Shown: piece after piece, positions 49,001 to 61,701 of the stretch
How the letters are laid out: each line of letters starts with the position of its first letter
Position numbering within the stretch: position 1 is the stretch's first letter
Assembly (NCBI GenBank): GCA_026261815.1
Contig: JAMPIT010000350.1
Span: 1,860,001-1,924,000, forward strand
DNA: 64,000 nt
Direction of reading: 5' to 3'
From: Monarcha castaneiventris obscurior
Lineage: Eukaryota > Chordata > Aves > Passeriformes > Monarchidae
Notes under the pieces: generated by a model
Told to the model about the DNA's origin: nothing
Databases searched by the model: none
What the model saw: the letters and a program-made list of their open reading frames with translations, nothing else
Position numbers and translations under genes: made by a program

Positions 49001-52000
49001 AATTTGTGTGAGGGCATGAATATGGGACAGTCATAAGAGTGTCAGTGTGGGTAGAAACTGAACCCTTAGATGCTGTTGATGTTTAAGTAGCATCATTTTA
49101 TAATAACATTTAACCACATACAAATTGGGTTCCAATCTGTTGGGTTTCTCTGGGTTTCATGCTGGGTTTAATTAGAGCAAAGAATGCCTCCTGTTTTCCT
49201 AAACTTGAGTAGAAGGAAAGAACAATGCTTCCAGTGTTCAGACCTGCGACTGTCAGAGGTTTCCTGTTCCTGATTAGTCTTTGCCTGTTCTTGTGTCAAA
49301 TCAGATATGCCGTAATCCCTCTGTCACGGCTCTTCTCCTCTCCAGTTTCCACTCTGATCTGGAGATAGGTGTTCAGAACAAAGTTTAAGAGCTACTAGAG
49401 GGAATTGCACAGGCTTTTGTGATTGTTAGACTGCTTCTTTGATCTTTTGCAGCTTTTTAGGAAAGAAGTGGAGTTGTTGATATTCCAGAGTCTTCCAGCT
49501 GCATACTCCTTGAAGTTTCTAATACACTGCTGTAAAATTAAAATAGCTGGAAGCTACCTGTTAAAGGATTTTAGTTGCCAAAGTCTAAGTTCAAAGCTTT
49601 ATCTTCTTGCATTTTGACCTCTGCATTAAAGCTATAGCAGTGTAGGGAGCTGCATTCTTTTTTGGGTGTCAGAAATATCCTGGATGATTGAATTCAAGCT
49701 CTGTGCTTCCAGCTTTGATCTGATACTTATCTGTCTTGGTCCTCTGAGTCTGTGAAGCTTTTAATTGCAGTGGAACATTTCAGGAGAACAGCCTTGTGAG
49801 ATGGTGAGATTTGTTATCTCTAGTGTAATGTCTGGGAAACTGAGGCACAGGGCAGACTGATAAATTAGGTAGGAAGTCTGAGCAAGGTAGCAAGTGATTG
49901 CTGTAGCCTGTGTACCAGCCTTTCTTGGTGAAATAAAAAGATGGTGTCTTTTGGAAGATGTTAATCTGTATTTATTAGAAACTTCCTTGCTTCAGCCTTG
50001 GCAGTGCTGCTGTTCTGATGGTACAGCACCAAAACTAACTCAGTGATAGGAATAACAAAATCTACACACTAGCAATTAAGTGCTTGCTGTAAAATAGATG
50101 CCAGATCGGCAGGGTGGAGGCATGCTGATGCAAAACTGCTGAAACCCAGATTAGTGTGTTCTTCAAATCTGGGTAATGACACAGCATTATACAGCTCTAG
50201 GACACCTCGCTGCTGGTTATCAGCTCCTCTGTGGGTCACTGCTCCCAGTGCAACTGTTGAAATGAACACCTGAAGGGAAACTTGTCTCAGCATTGCCTTT
50301 GAATGCATGTTAGACCTCAACATGCAGCAATAATTCTCGTGCTAAGTTGGGTCATAAAATAATTTAGGTAATAATTTTTGAATCTGTCAGTCTAGATGTT
50401 CTAAAGCTTTTCTGCAGCTAAAGTTCTGCGTTAGAACTGCTACTCTTAGGTGTGTGAATTACCTTTGTCCCCAGCTTGGGAGGTAGGCAGGGACACTTGA
50501 TACCAGTGCTTTTTTGCTTGAAGATTATCTTGGTTAATACATTCCCACATGGGATGGATGAAGTGACTTTTGTCTTGGCAGACTGCTGATCTTTTATCAG
50601 TATCCGGATACACTGCTGAAAGTGGTGGAATATCACACCAAACTGGTAACTCCTGGTACACTGTACACTAAAATTTGGATGGAACTGGAGCCATTGTGAA
50701 CGCCCTCTAAATTTCTGTGTAAATCCGGTACAGTAAATAAGTTGGTGTCCAAATTGAAGGCAAGAAGGGTATAATCTTACTCTGAATCTATGCATACATT
50801 AGGGGTCTGTGGACCTCTTCTTGAACAGGACTCCTAGATATTCCTGTAGCATAAACAAATATTGTAATACTTGCTTATGACTGCTTTTTTTTGCTTGATA
50901 ATACCCTATAGCAGAAGCACCATATATGTATATGATAGAGATGTATCTTCTGTTGTTTTTTCACCTTCACCGTATTCTAGTTGTGGATTTAGCCACTGAC
51001 TAATAATTTTCCAGTATAACAGTCTTTAACAGAGGAAAATGGTGTCTGTTAACAAGCTGGCTGTACTCATAAACAGGGGAGCTCAGTGATAATTGTCCTG
51101 GGTGTTGTGAATTGCAGGGATTTCACTGGGTGTATGCACCGTGCTGTGATTGTGGTTTAATGTAGGCTTACAGGAGCTAGCGTTAAAGTAGAAGGCAGTC
51201 TAGCCATGACAGCACAGAGCTCAAAATACTGCCTATAAGCTGTAGAACTACAGAAAGAGTTAAGCTGTAGTTCTTCTCTTCCTGCTGTCTAACTTACTAG
51301 TGAAAAAAGCCCTAAACCAGCAGCAAAAAAACTAAACCCCAAATGAAACACCTGCTTGTGTGGCTAAGTTGTGTGATCATACAGAGCTGTTTCCCTTGTA
51401 ACGTAACTTTTCAGTCGAGCATGAGGATCTTTTATGATTGTTTTCAGCTCTTACTGTAGCAACCATATACCGTTGTGGTCCTCTAATTGTTGAAATGAAA
51501 CAGAAGATGCTGCTGGTAGTAGAACAGAGATCTATGCAGAGGCTTGGAAAAGCTTATTTTCATGCCCAGTTGCAATTTTTGTGAAGGAGAATTTAACACT
51601 TACTGCACTCCCATGTTAGAAATTATTCTAAATGCTTAGTTATTCAACTTCACTAGCTTCAGCTGTCTTCTGTTCTTCCCAGTTTCTTCCTTTATAACCA
51701 ATCCCTGTCCTCATTCCTACTTTACATTTTTTCCCCCAAATTCACCAAAGCTTTCATTTCTTTAGTGTATTCTTGTAGTGTGCTGTACTTCTAAGACCAG
51801 CAAGCTAGGTAAGTCCTTGGCTGTCTACATACTATTTCTGTAAGCATTTGGCAGGATTTGCTCACGTAGAAATAGTATCTGGACTTGCTCTACAAAAATA
51901 GAACTTACCAACCCATTAAAGGGATGTAATTTTCCTGCTTCTTCTCCTTTGGTCAGCAAGACAGTTAATATTTTACTTGCCAGTAAAAAGGAAAACAAGT

Positions 52001-55000
52001 ATTTGAAAGAAAGATAACCTATGATCAGGGTTCTAGCTTTTGAGTAAGGAGTAAATGAGCCATCACATCAGTACAGGTAGCCCTGACGGGGTGTTTAGCT
52101 GGAGGGATCTGCACTGGTGGCTTTAATAGTGTGAAGGGCCATACTTGCCTAACTTAAATTCTGCTTGGATCACTGTGTCTGTTTATTGGAGAGGGGTGGA
52201 CACTTTGGCAGCATCTGAATTGCCTTCATTGGATCCTCTTCAGTTGCACTGAGGAGAGCTGTTTAAAGCCAGCTAGTAGGAAACACTGTGGCCAAAGGAT
52301 TTGGATGGAATTCAGGCTGCCTGGATATGGCACTACAGTCTTAGATGTGCCATCTTTCAGGGAGAAGATAGTGAGGCTTCACTGGTGTCTGATCAGCGCC
52401 TGTAGCACTCTGGTGTAGTCCAGAAGTCATATGACTTTCCATCAGCGCCAAAACAAGCCTGAGAGGCCGTGAACACGAAAGGGCAAAGGTTGGTGGCTTG
52501 CTCGGCAAGCAGCGGGAAGAGCAGTGGATGGTGGCAGGACGAGCTGAAGAGGTAGCCTGAAGATTTGGAAAGGTATGTGGGAAGGGAGGACTGTTTGGGC
52601 AGATATGAAAGACAGAGGCTTTTTTGGAAAGGAGAGGAGATGCCACTAGGAGGGTCTGGGCAAAAGACTGCAGCTTCAAAGTGTGGTGGCTTTCTCTTTT
52701 TTCCTGCTCCAGACACAGATGTGTCTTTGCTAGAATTGAAGGACAGTTTTTTGGCTTAGCAAGCAGAGTGTACTCTCAGAGAAGATGGAGCAAGTCAGAT
52801 GAAGAGGAGTGTGTATTATCCTCAGCATTAAAGCTTTGCCAGCCCTTCTTCCCCACTGACTGCTCATTCTTACCCATGCTTTGCAATTTGCAGCTTGGAG
52901 TTTTTGTTGGGGGTTTTTTGTTTGTTTGTGTTAATGAAGCTGTCCTTTTCAGATGATCTGTGGGTCTGTGCTGTGAAACAGATTGGTGAAATGGATCAGG
53001 TTTAAAAAAACCAAACCAACAAAAACATACTAGTCCTGGGAAGAAATTATGCCCAAGTCACCTGCTTTATAATGCACCTTCACAAAGTCACAGGAGATGA
53101 ACTGCAGTGTGACCTCAGGAGAAAACAGGGCTAGGGGAGCTTCTTGAGCTGACTGACTACACACTGGGAAACCAGTATTTTGAATCCCCTTCTGTACAGG
53201 AAGGAGAAGACAAATTCATGTGAAGTTATAACAAAATGGCAGCAGTATTGGTGTGCAGTGAGATGTGAAGCTAAGAAACAGGGCTTATGAGGAGGGGATA
53301 TGCAGGTTTCACATCACAGCCCTTTCACTCTGTAAGAAAATGGTTGACAGGCAGGGAGAAGAAGATAGAATGACTGAGAAGAAAGTAAGGACTTCAGTGG
53401 AGTTACAGGATAGGTGAATAATGTGTGTAATACCACAGTTTGCATGGTGCCAGTCTTCTACAGGATTTATTTTCAAATGTTCATAAGTACTTCTAGTCAT
53501 AATACTTAGTTGTAGTGTCATTTTATAAGTACTGTAATTGCCATATGCGTGTAATAGTAACAGAGAACACTAAAAAGTTGTAACTGTCCCTCTGCTCAAC
53601 AATGCAATAATTACCAAGGCAAATTCTGAAAGAATTTTCATCAATCAGATGACACAAAAAGGGGTGGAAGCAAACAATTAAAAATCCACCTGATATGTTT
53701 AGTAGGTATCTCTGGTATTAAGGGTCTTCCCTGTGTCCTTATAGAGTTGTTAACCTACAGAGACTTTCTGTAACTGTATGCTAATGAAAAACAATCTTTA
53801 TTCTTGGAGAAAAAAAGCCTAGCAGGATAGCAAGGTAAGTCTGTTTCAGGACTGTTTTCAGTCAGATACAGAGGAAATAGCTCAAGTAGATTCTGCATCC
53901 TGAAGGAGGCTCAGGAAAAGTTCTCTCCAATCTTAGTAAGATCTTGGACCTCCCCCTTGGTTTTCACCTCCTGGAGTATAACCCCACACAGTCAACCAGC
54001 AGGATCTGAGGGAAATGCAGTTTATTGAGCTAGTGAAGGGAGATTACATTTAAATCCCAGTAACTCAAGGAAAAGATACCATTGCGTTATGTGACAATTA
54101 AGTGTCCTCATTTTCTCTGAGCGGTTGTGTACTTTGATACTCTGTGTTACTGTATGTGACCTACTGATTATATATTACTCACTGTAAACCAGAAATGTTT
54201 TTGACATTACTCAGAATGGGAGTGTGATGTGGAAGACAACTACAAAATAGTGTCATCATTTTCTTCCTCATGCAGTGTGAGCCAGCTCAGAGTCAGGAAA
54301 ATCTTGTGATTGATATGATGACCTTTTTGCCAATAGCTTCTCTTTAAAGTAACTTTGAAAAGGTGATTTTGCTTATTGCTGCCTTGTGCTGTAAATGCCA
54401 AAGGAATACACTCTCTGAGATACAAATTAACAAAGTTGTGAAATAAAAACCTTCATGAGGAATTTCAGAGCCAAGAGATGTGTGAGCACTCTTAGAGGGT
54501 CCAGGCTGATAGGCACAAGAAATGCTTGTTTCTTGAATACTCAGTAGCTTGCAAACTAACTTTCTGTAAATCCATTTGAACTGGATGGGTGGGGGGAGAT
54601 GGGCTGAAATGCCTCTGAATGCTCTCTGTGAAATGCTGTGGAAGCTGTGGAAACCCAGACAATTGTGGTGTTCCTGAGGAGACAAAAAGGTGAAATCCTT
54701 AATTCATTACAGTCATGGTACTTTGAAACTAACCTGCTGGAAACTATATGCTTCTGTTGAAAAAGTCTCTGAGCCACTGCTGGCCTGTCTGAACTCCTCA
54801 GACGTTGACTGCAGCACTCTTCCAGCCTGTGAAATATCTCCCCTGGTCTAGGACTAATGAAGTCTGTGTTATGAGGGGGGAAAAAACCCCCAACCTGACA
54901 GCCACAAAGGAGTTCTTGTCTAATTACCCTGGGCCCTTTTTGTAGTTACTGGAGAGAAAAGCAATTTTGGTATGAATCTTAAGCATTGATTTTTAAACAT

Positions 55001-55654
55001 CCAACTTGAGATGGATAATAACCAAGATTTTACCTTCATTGCTTCATGCTAGTCTGGAGTTTGCTTTGACTAAGAATGCAGTCACACTGTTTTTAAACTG
55101 GTGAATGCAGGTTATCCAGACCTTCTCATGCAAGTTGCTGAGCATTAGCAGCAGTCACTCGGGGTCTGTCTTTATTGCTGGAATGTACTCAAATAATTAT
55201 TTACACTCTAAAGATAAGGATAAACCAATCTGCCTTGATTTATATAGGAATTCTATCTGTCTAACATGTAATTTTTTAACATAACATCTACCTTACTTTT
55301 GGTTGATATATTGTTTTGTTACTGTTATCAAGCTGCTAGAAGTTGTATCTTTTAAGGCTGCATTCATCATTTTCCCTTTTTTTCTTACTTATGTGGCATT
55401 AACAAATACACCTAGAAGTCAAATGAATGTGGTGCCATGTGTGTAATCCAGTAATGAAATACCACCTGCTGATATGTGATCAGGTTATTATTTATGACTA
55501 GTTGTAGGTAAGCCCACTGCGTCAACAAAACATTACCACAACCAGTGGATGTGCTACAATTATGATACTGCCTTTATTTTAAACCACATACATGGTGGCA
55601 TTTGTTTCCTGTCTTGATTAATCTCAGTTTTGTTTATTTGTCTTGTCTTGTCAG
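46085..55654 (+). other. GJB6: Presumed GJB6 intron 1 (9.6 kb)
   Basis: The interval from the CpG-island donor to the acceptor TTGTCAG (AG at 55653-55654) contains no coding exon and, unusually for this window, no CR1 or LTR copy that I can recognise. It begins with the CpG-island remainder and a 42-bp repeat array (46180-46319). The rest is A/T-rich unique DNA with A-rich/CCCAAACC tracts near 51306 and 53003. Additional non-coding GJB6 exons may exist but cannot be called by eye. Confidence 0.55.
46180..46319. repeat. 42-bp GC-rich minisatellite, 3.3 copies
   Basis: Units at 46180-46221, 46222-46263 and 46264-46305 are followed by a partial copy to 46319. Each starts GC(G/C)GGGCCGGGAGCTGTGG and ends GCCCGCCGGGGAGGGA. 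The full copies are nearly identical, with a single G/C change in the third. The 42-bp period is a multiple of three, which makes long open frames on both strands by chance. It lies about 95 bp inside the presumed intron. Confidence 0.93.
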
Positions 55655-55671
55655 AGGATTGAAAGGAGACA

Positions 55672-56463
55672 ATGGATTGGGGAGCTCTGCATACCATTTT
55701 GGGAGGTGTAAATAAGCACTCCACCAGTATCGGGAAGATATGGCTCACAGTCCTCTTCATCTTCCGTATCATGATCCTGGTTGTGGCTGCAGAGAGAGTC
55801 TGGGGCGATGAACAAGATGACTTTGTCTGCAACACACTTCAGCCTGGCTGCAGAAATGTTTGCTATGATCACTTTTTCCCCATCTCTCACATCAGACTCT
55901 GGGCCCTGCAGCTGATCTTTGTCTCCACACCTGCACTACTGGTGGCCATGCATGTGGCTTACAGGAGGCACGAGAAGAAAAGGCAGTTCAGAAAAGGAGA
56001 CCAGAAATGTGAATACAAGGACATCGAAGAAATCAGAAGACAGAGGTTTCGTATTGAGGGCTCCTTGTGGTGGACATACACCAGCAGCATCTTTTTCAGA
56101 CTGATCTTTGAAGCTGTCTTCATGTACGCGTTTTATTTCATGTACGACGGGTTCCGAATGCCTCGCTTAATGAAGTGTAATGCCTGGCCCTGCCCCAACA
56201 CTGTAGACTGCTTTGTCTCCCGACCTACTGAAAAGACGGTGTTCACTATTTTCATGATTGCTGTGTCCAGCATTTGCATTCTTTTAAATGTTGCTGAATT
56301 GTGTTACTTACTGACAAAATTTTTCCTCAGAAGGTCTAAAAAAGCTGGAAATTCGAAACAGCAACCCAACCATGAGAATAAGGAAGAAACCAAACAAAAT
56401 GAAATGAATGAGTTAATATCTGATAGCTGCCAGAACACAGTTATAGGGTTTTCAAGTAGCTAA
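55672..56463 (+). CDS. GJB6: Gap junction beta-6 protein (connexin 30 family)
   Basis: The single coding exon encodes 263 residues, close to the 261 of human GJB6. Six such subunits form a plasma-membrane hemichannel that docks with one in the next cell to pass ions and small metabolites, notably in the inner ear and epithelia. The N terminus is [12 protein letters not shown]. Four membrane segments are visible at about 21-41, 75-95, 131-155 and 188-212. Extracellular loop 1 has C53, C60 and C64 (C-x6-C-x3-C, with CNTLQPGC). Loop 2 has C169, C174 and C180 (C-x4-C-x5-C) and is followed by SRPTEKTVF. The tail motif [12 protein letters not shown] distinguishes GJB6 from GJB2, whose tail is shorter. 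The ATG has an optimal context (ACAATGG) and lies 17 nt after an acceptor AG. Extra cysteines at C113 and C253 lie in cytoplasmic parts. The frame is intact. Confidence 0.97.
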   Translation: MDWGALHTILGGVNKHSTSIGKIWLTVLFIFRIMILVVAAERVWGDEQDDFVCNTLQPGCRNVCYDHFFPISHIRLWALQLIFVSTPALLVAMHVAYRRHEKKRQFRKGDQKCEYKDIEEIRRQRFRIEGSLWWTYTSSIFFRLIFEAVFMYAFYFMYDGFRMPRLMKCNAWPCPNTVDCFVSRPTEKTVFTIFMIAVSSICILLNVAELCYLLTKFFLRRSKKAGNSKQQPNHENKEETKQNEMNELISDSCQNTVIGFSSS

Positions 56464-57455
56464 GGTGGTGTCAATGCTGATGTTCACTCTTTTTGGAGTG
56501 AATGTTTTATTTAAGGGCTGCAAATGAAATTTGTTGTATGAAACAAAGTTGGGTGAGATTTTGATGCATAGTGTCAGATGTACACATCTGGGAAAAAGTC
56601 AGGGCAGCCTAAACATGTGAAAAGTGTGTGAGGATTAAATAGGAAGATACACTTTCCTATGAGTACCCTTACAAGCTGACTATGACAAGTGGGAAGCCCA
56701 CTCCTACCTTCATGCTGACACAGCTCCTGAAAACTAAATGCAACAGCAATAAGAACAAAGTTTTCCAAGCTAGGTATTCTAGTATTACATGATGTTTTGT
56801 AATAGTGATAGTTTTTACTTGCGAACTGATGATTAAAGTATTTTTCTAAAATCTAAGATTCCATGTTACTTAAGGTGTTATAGCACACAACTGACTGTTT
56901 TATTTCTTAACCAGGCATATGCAGATGAGCCCTGTAATACCATGTTCATAGGGAAGAGACAGCAATAGGCTACATACATCTTCACAGCTTTGCAAGTGCT
57001 GCTTGAGTCTGGACAGGTAGCTTGAGACGCTTGCATACATGCTGCTGGCTGTAGGGGAATTGTATGAAAGCCCACCAGTGTGGATAATTGAGGTAGCTAG
57101 ATTCTGAGTGCAAAGTCATGCCTAAAAACAGCACAAGAATATAGTTACAGCCTATGTAGACTTGTTCAAACATCTAGCAGACCTCGTAATTTTATCACTT
57201 TTAATTGCATACTGCCAATTTTATAGCAACTTACATAAGTTTATGTAGATGTTTATTTCTCTAATGTATTAGCTGTATTTGTTTCTTTATGCTGTATCAC
57301 ATCATGGAACATTTTTGGTTTTGATTTGTTTGCTTTTTTTGTAGTAGACTGATGGTGCTGTTATGAGACTAGAGGCTGTCTGGTTTCAAGGACGTGGAAA
57401 AGTATTACTGGAAGTGGAGCAAGTCTTCTGAATAAAAGGCAAACACTTTAACCTT
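56464..57455 (+). other. GJB6: GJB6 3' UTR with poly(A) signals
   Basis: After the TAA at 56461-56463, an ATTAAA at 56832-56837 and a canonical AATAAA at 57431-57436 are candidate poly(A) signals. The second is followed by a GT-containing tract (GTCTATATGTGAATG) and would give a UTR of about 1 kb. Nothing in the stretch looks repeat-derived. Site choice is inferred. Confidence 0.6.
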
Positions 57456-60400
57456 TCCTAGTGAAGTGAGAGTCTATATGTGAATGCTAGGCAAGATTTT
57501 AAGTAGGAACTTAAAAAAACTTTTTCAAGTAGAGACAGTACATCCAAAGTGCACATAACCCCTAGACACCCCCCCTTCCCATCCAGGGCACTGATGCCCT
57601 TATTCTGTTGTCCATACTCTAATGGAGATACACAGGTAACTCTGAGTGCATGGCAGTATGTGCCTGTGGGAGGGGTACGCTTGTGAAAGCAGGGGGACCT
57701 GAAAGTCAGAGTGCAGTGTAAGACCCCAGCTGTATTGTCTTGTGTGCTTCCTGTTTTGGAGCACTTCTCACCACCATGGATACACTGACCTCTGTAGAGG
57801 TAAATTTTGGGGGTTGGTTGGTTTGTTTGTTGTGTTTTTTTTTTTTTATAAATGGATTAACCTCACTGTTTTTGTATAATGAAACTACTCTTCCAAGGGG
57901 CATAAAAAAAAGCAGGTATCCTTAGGAGCAGAGATTGCAGACTGCCCTTTTCCTTATGCTGCTGTATCACACTTCTTAACAGGTGTTGGCATAGCTCTGT
58001 GTCCCTGCTGTAAGTGGACTTGGGTAGGTTGGTTGTTTTATTTGTGACCAGTAAAACCCTAGCACAGAGCAGGCATAAGCAACAGGAGTGAGAAAATACC
58101 TAGAGTCAGCTCTGTCCCTGCATGAGGGCCTGAGCTGAGCCCTGTCATTTATCTATTCTCTTCGGCTGGCAAACTCCTGATCTTTCCTGCCTTCACAGCA
58201 CATTTTCTTTTTTAATCACTGTTGTGAAAAGAAATTGCTGCTAGTCTTCTGAATGTGTCTACCAGCAAGCTCGAAAAAGTATACACTAATATAGTATATT
58301 AGTGTATATTGTTCTCTCTGCAGATTTAAGGAAGCTGTTCCCTTAGGGTCAGGAAGGTGAGTGCTCAGGCTGTACCTCACTGGATCACTTCCCAGTCTTC
58401 CCAGGGGCACAAGCATTATGGTGGTTTCAGGGTGTGGAGATACAGCTACTTCTCTTCCAGGACTGTGTTTCATGGAACAACTTGACCCCTGACTTCCATC
58501 TGGGACATGCTGTGGATCACATACTATATTGTGAATATGCATGCAGATCAGTTAATAATTATGCTTGATTGTGTCTTACCTGTTTAGGGATCAATTTGAA
58601 ATAGCCCTATGCTGAATGCCAGTAAACCTGTGAAACACCTTTTAGATAGATAAGTTTTCTTCAAATGGAGGAAGGGTAGTTTTTCTTGGTCTATGATAAA
58701 ATGCAGGTCTGCAAAACCCCAAATGGGGATATGATGATAGCCCTCTCTATGGTTTTTCTTTTCCTACTCACAAGTTTTCAAACAGTGAGTTCTATTCCAG
58801 CAGCTAGTTTTTTCTAGAATGTCAGTTCCATGACTGTTTTTCTTCTCATCCTGGGTAAATGGGCAAAGTTTCAATGAAGAAATTGATTGTCTGCGGTCCT
58901 TTGTAGGCCAGCACAACTCTGTGTGTGGCCGAGCTGTAAATGGATTTGGGTTGGCTGGACATTTCCTGTGTGGTAGCAGGACCTGGTAAGGTGCAGTCTG
59001 GCAACACTGCCCTGTTGCTGCGGTGTCCTGGCAGCCAGATGGGCTGGGAACAAATGTGCCAGTCCCTGTCCAATCTGCACCAAGGGCAGCTGTAAATCAA
59101 AGAGCCAGAGCTGATCCAAGGCCCCACTAGTGCTAAGCCACTGATTGTCTCAGCAGGCAAGACCAGTTGTGACTGATGTGTTTGGCTGGAATATTTCTCC
59201 TCATTCAAAGTATGGGCACTCTCCTCTGAAATATCTCCTAACTTCTGTTACTGCCAAGGTAAAGTCCTTGACAGTTCCAGTGCCCTCTTAAATTATTTGT
59301 AGTCGAGAGCATCATGATGAAATGACAGCTTCAGTAACTTGTTTTTCCAAGTCAGCTTTGCCCTGCCTGCTGCATTTTGTGGCCTCAACAGAGGAGGCAG
59401 CTGTGTTTAGTAGGGTCGTAGTTAACCCTTTCTGCAGGGAAAAGCCAAAGTGCTTTTCTTGGTTTCCAACTTCCTGTGTCTTCCCAGACTGGCTGGGGCT
59501 GCTCTGAACTGCAAAGCACACCTGCCCCCAGATGGTCTCTGTGCTTGCCCTTGCTCCTGCCCTGCAGCCCTCCCTCGGGGAGAGGGTCTCCCCAGCCCTC
59601 TAAATCTCTGACCTACTGGTGACTGGTTTGTACTGTACTGGCACCACCATCCTCCCATGGTAGTTCAGCCAGTTTTCTCTGATGGCAGCTGGCTTAATTG
59701 TCTCTGCCCATCCCTGCTGGAGTTCCCCACCCTGTGATTTCTCCTTTGTTATGCCTGGGGCAGAGATTGCTTAAATTGGTTTTGATGCCAAATGATTAAT
59801 CAGAGCCTCTGGAAAAGCTCTCTTGCGAATTCCCTGCAATCCTTGTCTTGCTTTCCTTTCAAATAGGCAGGAGCCCTGGCCATCTACTAGTGCAGCAGTA
59901 CTGGCTGCTGGACTCTATTCCTATTACACACCACAGCCCTTGACTCCAGCACCACTGCATGCCCTCCTCCATCCTCCTCTCTTCCTCTCAGCCCAGCCCC
60001 ATTGCAACTTTGACTGTTTTTCCATTGACCTAGGCCCTTCCCAACAACCCTGCATGCCGAAGCTCTAAAAGCAAATGAGACCAGTTGTGGGATGGTCTTA
60101 ACCCGCTCTCCTCCTTTTGCACAGTCAGGCTGCCTCCCCACCTCGAGGGGCTGCAGCCATGCACTCTTTGCTGCCAGGTTAGAGTCACTTCGGCTCCCCA
60201 GCCCCTCTCCTGGTGTGTGTTGTCAGCCCAGTACCCCACCTACCCTTGCCCTGCAAGAACGTGCTGGGAAGCACTGCCACAGCCAACACGAGGTAAACCT
60301 CTGCTCCCAGCTGCCTGGTAGGTTTTTCTATTGCCACTGTTACCTGTATTCCCCTTACTGAGACAAGGCTGTATTACAGTCCTGCTGAAATAAATCTGTT
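57456..60400. other. Downstream of GJB6, no gene seen
   Basis: This 2.9-kb interval shows no coding exon. In particular there is no second connexin, so GJB2 is not within reach of the window. It contains a perfect hairpin at 58280-58308 and a poly-T near 57835. The C-rich stretch around 59500-60350 gives spurious open frames on both strands. Confidence 0.65.
58280..58308. repeat. Perfect AT-rich hairpin, 13-bp arms
   Basis: TATACACTAATAT (58280-58292), loop AGT, ATATTAGTGTATA (58296-58308). The arms are exactly complementary. Long AT palindromes of this sort can extrude cruciforms or be the relic of a small mariner-like element; no flanking evidence decides it. Confidence 0.9.
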
Positions 60401-61322
60401 TCATAGAACCATAGAATAGTTTGGGTTGGAAGGGACCTTGAGAGGTCATCTAGTACAACCCCCTTTCAATGAGCAGGGGTATCTTCATCTAGATCAGGTT
60501 GCTCAGAGTCCCATCCAACATGACTTTGAATCTTTCTAGTGATGGGGCATCTACCATCTCTCTGAGCAAACTGTTCCAGTGTTTCACCACCCTAATTGTA
60601 AAAAAAATCTTCTTTATATCTATCTATATAGATATGTCTCAATCTGCCCTCTTTTAGTTTAAAATCATTACCCTTGTTCTGTTGCAACAGGCCCTGCTAA
60701 AATGTCTGTCACCATCTTTCTTATAAGTCCCTTTTAAGTACTAGAAGGCTGCAAAAAAGCTTCCTTGGAGCCTTCCCTTCTACAGGCTGAACAACCTTAA
60801 TTCTCTTAGCCTGTCTTCATAGGAGATGCCTTCCATCCCTCTTGATAGTTTTTTAGGCCCTCCTCTGGACCCACTTCAACAGGTCCACATCTTTGCTGTA
60901 CTGAGGACTTCAGAGCTGGATGCAGCCCTGCAGGTGGGGTCTTGTGAGAGCAGAACAGAGGGGCAGAATCCCCCCCTGGCCCTGCTGCCCACACTGCTTT
61001 GGATGCAGTCCAGGACACCACTGGCCTGGCCTGTAAGTGCACATTGACAGCTCATGACCAGTCTCTCATCCACCAGCACCACCAAGTCTTTCTGCACAGG
61101 GCTGCTCTTAATCCCTTCATCCTATTGATAATTAGGATTGCCCTGACCCAGATGTAGCACCTTGCATTTGGCTTTGTTGAACCTTGTGATGTTACTATGG
61201 GCCCACTTCTTGAGCTTGTCCAGGTCCTTCAGCTGCACCACACAGCTTAGTGTCATCTGAAAACTTGTTGAGGGTGCACTTGATCCTACTGTGTATGTCT
61301 GATATCAGTGATGGAGATATTA

Positions 61323-61505
61323 CAGAATATTCTGTTGGAAGAGGCCCACAAGGACCATTGAGTCCAACTCTTAAGTGAATGGCCCACATGAGGATAAAAT
61401 CCACAACCTTGGTGTTATTAGCACCATGTTCTAACCGAGATAATCTCAGTGGCTCAAATTAAAGGTCATCTGGTTTGAAACCCCCTGCCATGGCAGAGGA
61501 AAGGG
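61323..61505 (-). mobile_element. tRNA-Ile/CR1 chimeric retroposon (TguSINE1-like)
   Basis: The block interrupts the host CR1 and is flanked by GATATTA at 61316-61322 and 61506-61512, a 7-bp target duplication. Read on the minus strand it contains GGTTAGAACATGGTGCTAAT followed by AACACCAAGGTTGTGG. This resembles tRNA-Ile around an AAT anticodon and continues to the T-arm-like and acceptor-like part ending GTGGGCCA. It then passes to a CR1-type tail, GAGTTGGACTCAATGGTCCT, and ends ACAGAATATTCTG. That order is the structure I recall for the passerine SINE TguSINE1. Upstream of the tRNA part (61455-61505 on this strand's left) lies about 50 bp resembling another CR1 3' region (GACCTTTAA, CCATGGCAGGGGG), so the insert is chimeric. 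It is not a functional tRNA gene. Confidence 0.7.
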
Positions 61506-61701
61506 GATATTAAACAGTCTGGTCCCAGTACGGAGGTGGTCCCTGAGGGACATTTTTTACCAATCTCTATTGGGACATTCAACCATTGACCACTCCTCTT
61601 TGGATATGACCATCCCAACCAGTTCCTCATCTACTGAACAGCATACCCATTAAACCCATCTCTCCATTTCAGAGAGAAGGATGTTGTGAGTGGACTGTAC
61701 C

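Noticed and set aside
61385..61460. Possible tRNA-Ile gene on the minus strand
   Set aside because: The cloverleaf is decayed (damaged D-arm and T-arm) and the segment is fused to a CR1-type tail inside a target duplication, so it is SINE-derived.
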